This document shows positions 1 to 9,708 of a DNA stretch of 64,000 bases, piece by piece. The stretch is from contig CANLMN010000002.1 in assembly GCA_947492105.1 (NCBI GenBank), positions 1 to 64,000 on the forward strand, in the 5' to 3' direction. The position numbers and the translations under genes are program-made. How positions within the stretch are numbered: position 1 is the stretch's first letter; every line of letters begins with the position of its first letter. The DNA comes from an uncultured Aquimarina sp. GTDB lineage: Bacteria > Bacteroidota > Bacteroidia > Flavobacteriales > Flavobacteriaceae. The notes under the pieces were generated by a model that saw only the letters and a list, made by a program, of their open reading frames with translations, searched no databases and was not told where the DNA came from.

Positions 1-3000
1 AATTGATTATCTGGATCGACCACTGTAGCAACTACAGCAGGAACCCAGTTTAACAAAATTGTCTGTGCATCATTATCTCGACTTCCTACGGGAACTGGGT
101 TTGCATTAACCTGTGCCCCATAACTAACCATATTCAATACACTTGTACCAGTAGTACTAATAGTAATATCTTCACTAAAATCACCATCTGCATCGTTATC
201 ATTCAATAAATAATGAACCCCTCCTCCTACAATAACACTTGTGCCACCAAAGGCAACATTTACATCCGTAAAATCAACTGTGTAATCAGCAACACCGCCT
301 CCACTTACAAACTGCCCCTCTACACGTTGTGCATTCGCTGTATTTGTTTGGCTGGTAGTACTAGACAAGCCAGCCCCACATCCCAACTCTACTGTATCCA
401 AAATACCATCATTATCATCATCTAGATCTACCAAATCACCAACACCATCATTATCACTATCAGAACAGGCATCCAAAACTGCAGACTGTGCTAGATAGTA
501 CGTATTCGTATACTCTGGCATTCCGTCTACCGTTGTACCATCTGCTCCATCAAACAAACCATCTCTGTTCGTATCATTTGTAGGGCTAGTAAATACAAAT
601 CTTGAGTTAGCAACCCCACTAGTAGTACCACCACTATTGACCAAATCACCGGTTACTAAACCACTAATTCCTAACACTCCACTCTCTTCTGCATCTGGAC
701 ATCCATCACCATCACTGTCCAAATCCAAGTGATTATTCAAACCATCACCATCAATATTATCTGTACAACCAGGTAATGTATATAAGGAGGCTTGATAATT
801 ATTTGTCACAAACAGCACCTCTCGAATCAATCCAGAACTCCATGTGGTTCCTGCATCCCCCCGCAAACGATAATAACTATATCGCTCTGCATTTTGAGTT
901 ATCAACACATTTACTTCCAAATCCGGTTCTGATTGCCCATACGTCTGACTTGTAGACAAATCTGTCCATGTAGCCCCATCATTAGAACCTTGAATAGTAG
1001 CACTTACACCATTTAACAAGAAACTATTTCCATTTCTCAATTGAAAAGTAATTTCACTAAACTCTATCGCACCTGGCAACTCAAACTGCATGATTGTCTG
1101 CCCTGTAACAGGTTGTACATTTGTAAGATTTATCTCATCTGCTGCAATTGCCCCAACCGCTCCATCTACTGCATTACTAAAAGAATATGTTGTTGGGTTT
1201 GACAATGTCAAATCCGAAGTTACGGTTACTAACGTTTGACGATCTCCAGATTCTATAGCTTCTTGTTGTAAAAAGCAATTTGGACTTTCGACTGCATCCA
1301 AAATCCCATCATTGTCATCATCCACATCGACTAGATCCCCTATTCCATCATTATCATTATCTGCACATAGATCCAAATCTGATGACGTAGCCAAAAGATT
1401 ATACGTAGAAATATAATTAATTGCCCCTGTACTACCGTTTTCAACAGCATCCGCTAATCCATTGCCATTACTATCTTCTCCATTGGTCAAGGTGTTTGTA
1501 AAAGCAAATGTCGCAGATTGATCTGTCGTTGCACCTGCCTCATAGGCATCACCACAACCATCACCATCTGTATCTGGATCTAGATGGTTCACCAAACTAT
1601 CTCCATCCGTATTATCCAAGCAACTTTGTTTGGGGTTCAGACTCGGCACATACGCCAAGGCCCCTTTGGTAGTTTCTATCTCCTGAATAATATAACCAGA
1701 ATTAGTACTACCTGCAGTAGCAGCTACAATTCGATAAAAAATGTATTCATTAGCATTTTGATCAGCAGTAAAAACACGTGCACTGTTTGTTGCTCCATTA
1801 ACCGCAGTAGAAGTTAATTGTTGATAAATAACTCCATCCTGAGATCCTTCTAAGTGGAAGGTTCCATTGGCAAAACGATTCAAAATTGTCAATGTACCCA
1901 AATCCACTGGAGTTGGTAATTGTATATCAAAGACTACATCGCCAATAGCAATAGTCTGTGCATTGAGAAAATTAAATGTAGCTGTAGTAGCTCCATCATA
2001 CAGCAAACTTGTGTCTTCGCCTGGCTGCACATCTAGTGTCGTAGTAATAGCCATAATTGTTGTAGCCTCATCGGCGGTGTAAAAGCAATTAGGACTTTCT
2101 ACAGCATCCAAAGTACCATCATTATCATCATCGATATCCGCCAAATCGCCAACACCATCATTATCACTATCAGCACATAAATCCAAAGAAGAAGAATTTG
2201 CAAATCGAAAATAAGTAGATGGATAATTAATATCTCCCGTATTACCATCCTCAACAGCATCCGCTAATCCATTGCCATTACTATCTTCTCCATTGGTCAA
2301 GGTGTTTGTAAAAGCAAATGTCGCAGATTGATCTGTCGTTGCACCTGCCTCATAGGCATCACCACAACCATCGCCATCTGTATCTGGATCTAGATGGTTC
2401 ACCAAACTATCTCCATCCGTATTATCAGTACAAACAGGTTTTGTATTCAGACTCGGTACATACACTAAAGCCCCTTTTGTTGTTTCTATTTCTTGAATAA
2501 TATAACCAGAATTAGTACTACCTACCGTAGCGGCTACTACGCGATAGAACAAATAAGTATTTGCATTCTGATCAGCAACAAAAGTACGTGCATTGTTCGT
2601 TGCTCCATTTACGGCAGTTGAAGTAAGTTGTTGATATACTGCTCCATCTTGTGACCCCTCTAAATGGAAGGTTCCATTGGCAAACCGATTCCGAATGGTT
2701 AATGTTCCTAAATCAACAGGTGTGGGCACCTGAATTGCAAACACCACATCACCGACATTAATCACTTGGGCGTTTATAAAGTTGAATACGGCAGTCGTCT
2801 CCCCATCATATAATAAGGAGGTATCCTCTCCTGGTTGTATGTTTAATGGAGTACTGATAGTGGCTATAGATATGGCCTCATCTTCTGTATAGAAACAATT
2901 GGGGCTCTCCACAGCATCCAAAGTACCATCATTATCATCATCGATATCGACCAAATCCCCTACTCCGTCATTATCCGTATCTGCACATAAATCCAAAGCC

Positions 3001-5198
3001 GAAAATGTTGCAAAACGAAAATACGTAGAGGCATAATTAATATCCCCACTAACACCATTCTCTACTATATCTGCTAGACCATTACCATTGGTATCTTCTC
3101 CATTTATTGTAGTGTTGGTAAATTCAAAAGTTGCGGATTGATCTGTTGTGGCACCTGCCTCATACCCATCACCACAACCATCTCCATCACTATCTAAATC
3201 CAAATGATTGACCAAAGTATCTCCATCAGCGTTATCTGCGCAGGTGTTTTTGGGATGCTCACTAGGAATATAACTTGCTACGTTCAAAGTAGCTATAATC
3301 TCGGCTGTATTTCCGGTTGTAGTATTTGCGGATGCCACTCCTAATACCCTATAATATCTGTACCTACCTGCATTTTGATCAACCGTAAATATTTTATCCG
3401 CATTGGTAGCCGTAGAAACCGGAGTGGCTGTAAGGTCTACCCAATTCACTCCATTCACGGATCCTTGAAGTATTGCCGTACTTCCTGTGCCATACGAACC
3501 GTTACTATCGAAGAGGAGTTGAGTTAATTCAACCTGATCAGGATAGATTATAGTGAACAAATTGGCTCCTGCTAGTGGTTGCCCTCCATTAAAATTATAA
3601 CTAAAACCACTAATACCATCCGTAAGAATTGCTGGATCATCTGGACTAGCCAAACTAGAAAACACGGTTGCTATAGAAGTATATTCTTGTAAACTCAAAA
3701 AACAATTAGGAGACTCTGTAGCATCCAAACTTCCATCATTATCATCATCAATATCCGTCAGGTCAGGTTCTCCATCATTATCACTATCGATCACCACACA
3801 TCGGCTATTAAAACTATTGTATGCGATATCAGAAAATATATAATTAATATCGCCACTATCTGCTGGGTTTTCTGCGGTATCTGCGAGACCATTTGTCCCC
3901 ACATTAGCTATGGTACCAACTGTCGTTGTGGCATCCGTTGCTCCTGTTACATTGGCCTCATAAGCATCAGAACATCCATCCCCGTCACTATCGAGATCTA
4001 AGTAATTTGGATCAGCATCGGTATCAGAATTCAAAGGAGTTAGTCCTGGCTCCCATACATCATACAATCCATTATAATTATCATCTATCAAAGCCGCCCC
4101 AATAATCATGTTAGGATCCTGTGCCTCTACATAATCTGGAATACCATCATTATCTGCATCAATATCAAAACTATTTGGAATATTATCTCCATCAAAATCG
4201 GTAGTTCCTTCTACTGTATCTAGGATACCATCATTATCATCATCAACATCTTCGGTATCTACGATACCATCATTATCATTATCCGCTGCACCGTTATAGA
4301 TACAAAAACTAATAGGAGGCGTTGTTGCTCCACTACTGGTATTCACTGTTCCCGTCCAAGTATCCACCCCTACCCAATCCGGAGGCAAAGTCGGTGTCGT
4401 ATCTGATAATGTCGAATTATCATCAATAATAACCGTGTATGGACCAGAGCTTGTTGAGGGCAACAAAAGGCTAAAACTCCCATTTGCAAGAATTGGAGCC
4501 GCCACCGCTGCATTAGCACTTGAGCCAACGATAAGTTTGGCTATCATACCAGTAGGTATTCCTACTGAGGACTCTTGTCCATCCTGAGTACAATTACCTT
4601 TGACTCCTCCCAGAAAACCATTATCATTTGTCACCGTACCTGCAGGACCTGTTAGCACACAAGGTACTTGATACGAAATAGTTGTTGCGACCCCCCAGTC
4701 GTCCCCTGGTGAGTTCGAGACAAATCGCAACTGATAACTCCCTCCTGGTCTATTCCATGGTATTCTAACCGACACGTTTGTTGTAGCAGTAGGATTATTA
4801 GAATGATTCCATGTACCCGAACCACCAACCAATTGTGCACCACTTTGAAAAGAAGTCGTAATAGTTCTGTTATTTGATGGATTATTCCAAACGGTATATT
4901 GTGTACCACCAAAACTCATAATGAGTTGCCCGGTTCTTCCTGTAGCTCCATTAAAATCTCCAGCTCCAATTCTAAAGTTAAATCGAATTTCGTCAACTCC
5001 AGTAGGCATGTTAATATTTGTAGTCAATAAATCACCACTAGCGTTATCATTAAAGTTTACACTAATAGCACCAACGGACCATCCGCCTGTATAACCCCAA
5101 TTTCCAGGGTTTAGATTTATAGTTCCGCATTGCCCATATCCTGATATAGAAAATAGAAAAACAAACAAGATGCCAAGAAGATACGATCGACTATTCAT
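1..5198 (-). CDS. Giant secreted TSP3-repeat / discoidin-like surface protein, N-terminal part (runs off window)
   Basis: The reading frame stays open from the ATG at 5198 to base 1, giving about 1732 residues without a stop, so the C-terminus lies outside the window. The N-terminus is a normal signal peptide (hydrophobic LGILFVFLFSI, then GYGQ). An Ig-like N-terminal region of about 300 residues follows. After it, acidic calcium-binding thrombospondin-type-3 segments (repeated DIDDDNDG and DSDGDG motifs) alternate with discoidin-like domains (motifs such as LQGSVNGVNW and LEGSQDG). Proteins of this kind in Bacteroidetes are exported by T9SS and act as adhesins or matrix proteins; the sorting domain would be in the missing part. 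The frame is also open upstream of this start to 5399, so a longer N-terminus is possible. The family call is confident; the ligand is unknown. Confidence 0.85.
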   Translation of the reverse strand, partial: MNSRSYLLGILFVFLFSISGYGQCGTINLNPGNWGYTGGWSVGAISVNFNDNASGDLLTTNINMPTGVDEIRFNFRIGAGDFNGATGRTGQLIMSFGGTQYTVWNNPSNNRTITTSFQSGAQLVGGSGTWNHSNNPTATTNVSVRIPWNRPGGSYQLRFVSNSPGDDWGVATTISYQVPCVLTGPAGTVTNDNGFLGGVKGNCTQDGQESSVGIPTGMIAKLIVGSSANAAVAAPILANGSFSLLLPSTSSGPYTVIIDDNSTLSDTTPTLPPDWVGVDTWTGTVNTSSGATTPPISFCIYNGAADNDNDGIVDTEDVDDDNDGILDTVEGTTDFDGDNIPNSFDIDADNDGIPDYVEAQDPNMIIGAALIDDNYNGLYDVWEPGLTPLNSDTDADPNYLDLDSDGDGCSDAYEANVTGATDATTTVGTIANVGTNGLADTAENPADSGDINYIFSDIAYNSFNSRCVVIDSDNDGEPDLTDIDDDNDGSLDATESPNCFLSLQEYTSIATVFSSLASPDDPAILTDGISGFSYNFNGGQPLAGANLFTIIYPDQVELTQLLFDSNGSYGTGSTAILQGSVNGVNWVDLTATPVSTATNADKIFTVDQNAGRYRYYRVLGVASANTTTGNTAEIIATLNVASYIPSEHPKNTCADNADGDTLVNHLDLDSDGDGCGDGYEAGATTDQSATFEFTNTTINGEDTNGNGLADIVENGVSGDINYASTYFRFATFSALDLCADTDNDGVGDLVDIDDDNDGTLDAVESPNCFYTEDEAISIATISTPLNIQPGEDTSLLYDGETTAVFNFINAQVINVGDVVFAIQVPTPVDLGTLTIRNRFANGTFHLEGSQDGAVYQQLTSTAVNGATNNARTFVADQNANTYLFYRVVAATVGSTNSGYIIQEIETTKGALVYVPSLNTKPVCTDNTDGDSLVNHLDPDTDGDGCGDAYEAGATTDQSATFAFTNTLTNGEDSNGNGLADAVEDGNTGDINYPSTYFRFANSSSLDLCADSDNDGVGDLADIDDDNDGTLDAVESPNCFYTADEATTIMAITTTLDVQPGEDTSLLYDGATTATFNFLNAQTIAIGDVVFDIQLPTPVDLGTLTILNRFANGTFHLEGSQDGVIYQQLTSTAVNGATNSARVFTADQNANEYIFYRIVAATAGSTNSGYIIQEIETTKGALAYVPSLNPKQSCLDNTDGDSLVNHLDPDTDGDGCGDAYEAGATTDQSATFAFTNTLTNGEDSNGNGLADAVENGSTGAINYISTYNLLATSSDLDLCADNDNDGIGDLVDVDDDNDGILDAVESPNCFLQQEAIESGDRQTLVTVTSDLTLSNPTTYSFSNAVDGAVGAIAADEINLTNVQPVTGQTIMQFELPGAIEFSEITFQLRNGNSFLLNGVSATIQGSNDGATWTDLSTSQTYGQSEPDLEVNVLITQNAERYSYYRLRGDAGTTWSSGLIREVLFVTNNYQASLYTLPGCTDNIDGDGLNNHLDLDSDGDGCPDAEESGVLGISGLVTGDLVNSGGTTSGVANSRFVFTSPTNDTNRDGLFDGADGTTVDGMPEYTNTYYLAQSAVLDACSDSDNDGVGDLVDLDDDNDGILDTVELGCGAGLSSTTSQTNTANAQRVEGQFVSGGGVADYTVDFTDVNVAFGGTSVIVGGGVHYLLNDNDADGDFSEDITISTTGTSVLNMVSYGAQVNANPVPVGSRDNDAQTILLNWVPAVVATVVDPDNQ
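1281..3707 (-). repeat. Three tandem in-frame coding repeats of about 810 bp
   Basis: Unit boundaries fall at 1281, 2091, 2901 and 3708, giving periods of 810, 810 and 807 bases, or 270, 270 and 269 codons. Each unit encodes one TSP3 segment, one discoidin-like domain and a conserved cysteine-containing linker. The segment from 1441 to about 1617 is almost identical to 2251 to about 2427 at DNA level, with a single mismatch seen by eye, while the rest of the units has diverged more. This pattern suggests recent duplication or gene conversion. Confidence 0.85.
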
Positions 5199-5399
5199 TA
5201 CTTTGGTTTTTTGGATATTTGCAACGAATATTCCTGAAGAGCGTTTTATTAAAGACATATCACGAAGCACGATCAAAGATTTGATCTTAGATGCTACACG
5301 ACTTTTTTGAATGGTAGAAAATAAAATTCTTTCCATAATAAAGGAAGCTGGTTTTAGAGTTATATATTGAGGTATCCTTAATAGCTTCCTTAGAATCAT
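5199..5399 (-). other. Open in-frame extension upstream of the giant protein's signal peptide
   Basis: Reading upstream of the ATG at 5198, the frame has no stop until about 5440. It contains further in-frame ATGs at 5258, 5336 and 5399. The extension would add up to 67 residues, strongly basic and almost free of acidic residues. It could be an extended signal-peptide region or simply a 5' untranslated leader that happens to be open. The start at 5198 gives a standard signal peptide and is preferred. Confidence 0.35.
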
Positions 5400-6073
5400 T
5401 TTTGAGGTGACAAAAGGTAAACTAACAAGAACTTCTTATCCTTATTTTTATGTAGCTACCGTAGAGACAATACCAAGAATTTTTGTTGATAACCAACCTC
5501 ATTCTTTATTACTCATCTCCTAAGTAAATAGCTACTACTATTAATTATTGAAAGAAAACCTAATGACTCAAAAATTGAGGTACACATAAAACACTAATTC
5601 TTACTGTAAAAAGTTTAACATATAGGAGAGATCATGTATTTTTTTTTATGGAAGGCTTGTAAAAGTGTTACATACGTTCGTAGAAGGTTTATAATTCTTT
5701 ACTAAATTATATATAACATATTGATTTAAAGCGAACTAAAAACTTACAAGAATTAAGGATTAACCACACAAAGTTGTTAAAATATTGAATTAAAGCTTTT
5801 TACAAAATCCAACAAAAAAAATCAATCTGGTAGTTTGGTGGTTTTTTTTGGAGAATATGGCCATAAATCGTTTTTACCAAAAAAAATGCACCCTCAAAAA
5901 CTGACAAAAATCAAATAAACCCGACGAAAAACACAGTTAAAAAACCACTAAAAATGAATTTTCATAAACAAACCTCACTTCATTATTTACATTCGTCAAA
6001 AAAACATCAGAATTATTCCATATTTAATGACTTTTATTACTCTAGACCAAGAATCTCCAAAAACCATTTCTTA
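5400..6073. other. Intergenic stretch, no gene seen
   Basis: This very AT-rich stretch lies upstream of the giant surface-protein gene and probably contains its promoter. I see no convincing coding frame, tRNA or strong terminator. Hairpin repeats C1 and A1 follow from 6074. Confidence 0.5.
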
Positions 6074-6229
6074 ATTCAATTTAGGTATATAAATTCGTAT
6101 TAATGACACTGTTGTTTTTTTATATAAAAACACCGTGATGCTATTGCATAGCCTTAGCTATGGAATATATGAACAAGGCATTTAGATGAAAACAAGACGA
6201 TATGCGACATTATATTACTAATTTGGTAT
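6074..6229 (+). repeat. Hairpin repeat family C, copy C1
   Basis: The copy starts near ATTTAGGTATATAAATTCG and ends in TTTGGTAT. Its centre, 6147-6162, is CATAGC-CTTA-GCTATG, a perfect 6-bp hairpin. The left half is repeated in inverted orientation at 26586-26756 and 45574-45703. It lies between the response regulator and the giant-protein gene, outside any coding region. Confidence 0.75.
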
Positions 6230-6281
6230 TAGCTACAAAATTCATCTCTATTTCGGTAAAAAATGAAAAAGTTAAGGTCAT

Positions 6282-6450
6282 GCCATTTGTTATTAGAATT
6301 TATCGGAAAGAAAGGTTAATATTTTTTGGTTTCAGCTTCGACAGAAAATTCAAGCATAGCCTAGCCTTAGTGAGGGTTTATTTTTATACTGAAGAATGAG
6401 GCGAAAAAAGAAAATTTTATCCCAGTATACTCAAAGGATCAATGGTTTTG
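6282..6450 (+). repeat. Hairpin repeat family A, diverged copy A1
   Basis: Left end GCCATTTGTTATTAGAATTT and right end ATCCCAGTATACTCAAAGGA match the arms of the copies at 30166, 45459 and 59759, with many substitutions. The centre again carries a CATAGCC motif. The copy starts 52 bases after repeat C1 ends. A 65-codon open frame at 6202-6399 lies across C1 and A1 and is not a gene. Confidence 0.65.
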
Positions 6451-6513
6451 CCATGGGATTTAGTATAATTGCAAAACAACAAATGCTTTTTAATAATTAT
6501 TCAAAAAAAATCT

Positions 6514-7122
6514 TTAGGAAACATAACCTAATTGAATAGCTTTTTTCACTAAGCCCGCATTTGTTTTTACTTGTAGTTTCAGAAATATATTTTTCTTATG
6601 CGTCTCAATAGTATATTTGCTTAAAAATAAATGTTCTGCAATCTCGTCCACGGTCAGTTCTTGTACTATCAGTTGTATAATTTCTTTTTCCCGCTTTGTG
6701 ACAATATTTTTGGTAAAAGTAAACTCAGATACATTTGGTAATTTGTCATAAAAAAAAGTTCCATTATCGTATACAATAGTTTTAACAGCCTTTATTACAA
6801 CATCCATTTTGCTATCTTTTAGCAAATACCCATTATAAAAATTCCGCTCATTATGCACAGGCGGAAACATACTTATTGCCAATATTTTTTGTGATGGTTG
6901 GGTTTTTCGAATAAGCTTTATAAACTCTATACCATTTATCTCTGGCATAGAAATATCTGTAATGATTAGATCCACATGCTCCTTTTGCAAAAAAGAAACG
7001 GCACTCTTGACCTCTGTAAAAGTCTGAACACTGTTAATGAAGTCATAAGTTTCTAAAGAAGCACTCAGACCATGCAAAAAAAGCTCGTGATCGTCAACTA
7101 CTAGAATATTTATCTTCTTCAT
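6514..7122 (-). CDS. NarL/LuxR-family response regulator
   Basis: This 202-residue protein has a receiver domain (about residues 1-120) with the acidic pair in VVDDHE and the phospho-acceptor Asp56 in ITDISMP. A C-terminal LuxR-type helix-turn-helix follows (about residues 138-200, with VDEIAEHLFLSKYTIETH). Such regulators bind DNA when phosphorylated by a partner HisKA_3 kinase. The gene overlaps the 3' end of the kinase gene upstream by 29 bases, so the two are co-transcribed and translationally coupled. The target genes are not visible, but the pair is divergent from the secreted-protein genes starting at 9096. Confidence 0.92.
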   Translation of the reverse strand: MKKINILVVDDHELFLHGLSASLETYDFINSVQTFTEVKSAVSFLQKEHVDLIITDISMPEINGIEFIKLIRKTQPSQKILAISMFPPVHNERNFYNGYLLKDSKMDVVIKAVKTIVYDNGTFFYDKLPNVSEFTFTKNIVTKREKEIIQLIVQELTVDEIAEHLFLSKYTIETHKKNIFLKLQVKTNAGLVKKAIQLGYVS

Positions 7123-9004
7123 ACTCTTTCTGTATTTTAATTATAACCGTGGTACCCTGACCTAATTTGGAATCAATGGTAATCTCTCCTTTGGCATAGG
7201 CTGTTTTATCCTTTATATTTTGCAAACCAATACCTTTTGCCGTTTTATGCATATCAAACCCCTTACCATTATCCTCTATCATTAATACAACCTCCTCAGA
7301 GATGGTCAAAGATAATACTACGCTCGTTGCATCTGCATGCTTATAGATATTATTTATAATTTCCTGAATGCTACGATACAAAAACACTTTTTGGGTAGTG
7401 CTCAGATTTTTAATTTCCTCTTCTGGGTATACGTTTATTTGTAGATCAAAATGATTTTGATACTGACTTTGTAACGTTTGCAATAAATGCGTTAAGGGTT
7501 GTATTTCACTAAAACTAGAACTAAGGCTATGGGATAATAGACGTACCTCCTTAGATATCATTGAAATATTTTCCCGTAAAACACCAGTAGCCGTACTCTT
7601 GGGTAATGTTGTTACAAAATGCTGTATCCCTGCCAACTGCCCTCCAATACCATCATGCAGTTCCATGGCGATTCGGTTCTTTTCTTTTTCTTCTCCCTCG
7701 ATATACCCCTCTATGCGTTTGATTTTTTCGCTTTGTTGTAGCTGCTCTTTTTCTTGGAGAAATAATTGTTGTTCTTTTTCTCGGATAGTTTTTTGTGATC
7801 TAGATCGGTAGCGGTACATAAAAACAAGTAATAGCAGTATCCCAGACACTAATCCTCCTACCCCAAGAATCAGTTTGCGTTGCTTGGCCTCTAACTCCTG
7901 TTTTTCTTGTAAATGTGTAATCTGATCATTTTTCTTTTCTACCTCATACTCCGTTTGCAAACGCTCAAAGGTTTTGCTTTTTTCTATAGTGAATAGAGTT
8001 TTGCTTAAATCAATATATTTATCCTGATATATAAAAGCTTCCTGATATTGTTTATCAAAATACAATGCCTCCGAAAAATACCAGTATAAATGTGCTCGCT
8101 GCCTATCTGGCATATATTTACCATACAGATTCAGCGTTTCTAAATATCTTTTTATAGCTTCTTTATAATTAGTTTCACTATGATAATATACTGCAATAGA
8201 TGATTTAACGCTAATAACCCCTTTGATCCATGAAATTTTTTTGCTTATAGTCTCTGCTTCCTCTAGGTGTTTAAAAGCTTGTTCATACTCGCACAATCTA
8301 ATAAAAACATCTCCAAGATTCATATGGAACAAAGCTTTTAAATATTCATCATCTGAATCTTTCAAAACATGCAACCCTTTTTGATAAAAATAAATACTAC
8401 TATCTCTATTAATTGTCTGATAAGTCCCTCCTAGAGAAAGATAAGTACTACCTATAGTATGACTATTTGTGAATTTTGGATTCGCTAGAGATTCTTTAAA
8501 AATTTTTATTGATTTTTTACTACTTTTTGTTTTCCTAAATAAAACCCCTTTTACATTACGAATCATATGGAGGAGATCTGGATCCTCAATTTCTTTTTTC
8601 TCTTGTATGGCTTTCTCCAAATTTTGTAAACCTATAGAATACTGTTCAGCAGAACGATTGATTCTGGACAAAATTATATAGGACAAACAAGTTAACCGCT
8701 TATTATTGGTTATTTTTGAATAAGCTACGGCTTCTTCTGCACTACTCGTTGCTTCCGGAATTAATTCTTTTCTGTAAAGTATTTCTGCCAAATAATAACG
8801 AGAAACAGCATATAACGAATCATTTTTTATAGAATCATTAAGTTGCACTGCCTTACTGGCATAATTATAAGCCTGTACCAAATCATTATCTCTGTTCTGT
8901 ATATACAATTTATGTAAATCTTCCACCTTTTTCTCTATTTGAGAAAAGCCTAAACAGCACCACAAAAGCATTAATAAAAAAATAAAGTTGTATGGTTTTA
9001 CCAT
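7094..9004 (-). CDS. TPR-containing sensor histidine kinase (HisKA_3 type)
   Basis: The protein is about 636 residues. A longer open frame starts at 9046, but the ATG at 9004 gives a clean signal peptide (MVKPYNFIFLLMLLWCCLGFSQ region), so it is chosen. Tetratricopeptide repeats fill about residues 25-340 and probably form the periplasmic sensor. One membrane helix lies near 376-400, followed by a coiled coil. The phosphorylated His sits in the motif MELHDGIGG (about residue 448), and the HATPase domain shows NNIYKHADA and DNGKGFD. This architecture is common in flavobacteria. The downstream response regulator overlaps it and is the obvious partner. Confidence 0.9.
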   Translation of the reverse strand: MVKPYNFIFLLMLLWCCLGFSQIEKKVEDLHKLYIQNRDNDLVQAYNYASKAVQLNDSIKNDSLYAVSRYYLAEILYRKELIPEATSSAEEAVAYSKITNNKRLTCLSYIILSRINRSAEQYSIGLQNLEKAIQEKKEIEDPDLLHMIRNVKGVLFRKTKSSKKSIKIFKESLANPKFTNSHTIGSTYLSLGGTYQTINRDSSIYFYQKGLHVLKDSDDEYLKALFHMNLGDVFIRLCEYEQAFKHLEEAETISKKISWIKGVISVKSSIAVYYHSETNYKEAIKRYLETLNLYGKYMPDRQRAHLYWYFSEALYFDKQYQEAFIYQDKYIDLSKTLFTIEKSKTFERLQTEYEVEKKNDQITHLQEKQELEAKQRKLILGVGGLVSGILLLLVFMYRYRSRSQKTIREKEQQLFLQEKEQLQQSEKIKRIEGYIEGEEKEKNRIAMELHDGIGGQLAGIQHFVTTLPKSTATGVLRENISMISKEVRLLSHSLSSSFSEIQPLTHLLQTLQSQYQNHFDLQINVYPEEEIKNLSTTQKVFLYRSIQEIINNIYKHADATSVVLSLTISEEVVLMIEDNGKGFDMHKTAKGIGLQNIKDKTAYAKGEITIDSKLGQGTTVIIKIQKEYEEDKYSSS

Positions 9005-9038
9005 AATAACATGAAAAAAATTATGTACGAATAGCAAA

Positions 9039-9058
9039 AATACCATAAATATGGTATT
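9039..9058. promoter_or_regulatory. Perfect palindrome between divergent genes
   Basis: AATACCAT, a 4-base spacer AAAT, and ATGGTATT form an inverted repeat with 8-bp arms. It lies between the histidine kinase start (9004, minus) and the secreted-protein start (9096, plus), where an operator would be expected. The arms also match the ATACCAT end sequence of the dispersed hairpin repeats, so it could instead be a remnant of one of those. Confidence 0.4.
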
Positions 9059-9095
9059 ACTTTACCTCCGAATAAATCACAAATTTGTAATCGAT

Positions 9096-9704
9096 ATGAG
9101 AAAGATACTAAAAACAACAATAAGGGCATCTGTTTTCCTAAGCATATTCACCACTCATGCCCAGATCAGACCGGTTTGCCCAGGTGCTGGAGAAACCATC
9201 GTATGGACTTCTGATATTTTTAATGGTTTTGACGCTAGTAAATGCGACAATGATGTCGAGATTATCGCTACTACTAGAAATATCAAAGTAAAAAATTACA
9301 TTAAAATAAATAGTGATCGAGAGTTGGTTTTTAAACCTACAGCTAACCACAGCATCACTATTCTCCCTGCAGAAGAAGAAAACAATACACAATTGCCTCC
9401 TGATATAGAAATTCAGAACGGAATTGGAGATAGGACTAAAATAACAGGGACTAATACTGATATTGATTTTAAACCTCCAGTAACGTTAACCTTATATCCA
9501 AATCCTACCCATTCGGAATTAAAAATAACATCAGACAAAGAAATCTTACATTATTATGTGTTAGACTTCCATTACAACATACTTCTAGAAGGAAATAGTC
9601 TCCCCAACAACAACTTATCAGTAAACTCCTTATTGCCTGGCACTTATTTCTTGGCAATACAAACAGAAGAAGGAGTAACTTCGAAATTTTTTATTAAAAA
9701 CTAA
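9096..9704 (+). CDS. Small secreted protein with T9SS type A sorting domain
   Basis: The ATG at 9096 is chosen over the upstream start at 9051 because it directly begins a signal peptide (MRKILKTTIRASVFLSIFTTHAQ), giving about 202 residues. The first half has no recognised catalytic motif. The C-terminal 75 residues form a T9SS type A sorting domain, with LYPNPTHSELKI, a central strand region, LPGTYFLAI and the basic end KFFIKN. The protein should be carried across the outer membrane by the T9SS and be cleaved or anchored there. The next gene starts 4 bases after its stop, so the two form an operon. Confidence 0.8.
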   Translation: MRKILKTTIRASVFLSIFTTHAQIRPVCPGAGETIVWTSDIFNGFDASKCDNDVEIIATTRNIKVKNYIKINSDRELVFKPTANHSITILPAEEENNTQLPPDIEIQNGIGDRTKITGTNTDIDFKPPVTLTLYPNPTHSELKITSDKEILHYYVLDFHYNILLEGNSLPNNNLSVNSLLPGTYFLAIQTEEGVTSKFFIKN

Positions 9705-9708
9705 GAAC

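Noticed and set aside
1281-3707. Regular repeats considered as a CRISPR array
   Set aside because: The period is 810 bases, the units are coding and in frame, and there are no short identical repeats with unique spacers. No cas gene is present anywhere in the window.
6202-6399. 65-codon open frame upstream of the response regulator
   Set aside because: It lies across hairpin repeats C1 and A1 and has no conserved protein features, so it is a by-product of the repeats.
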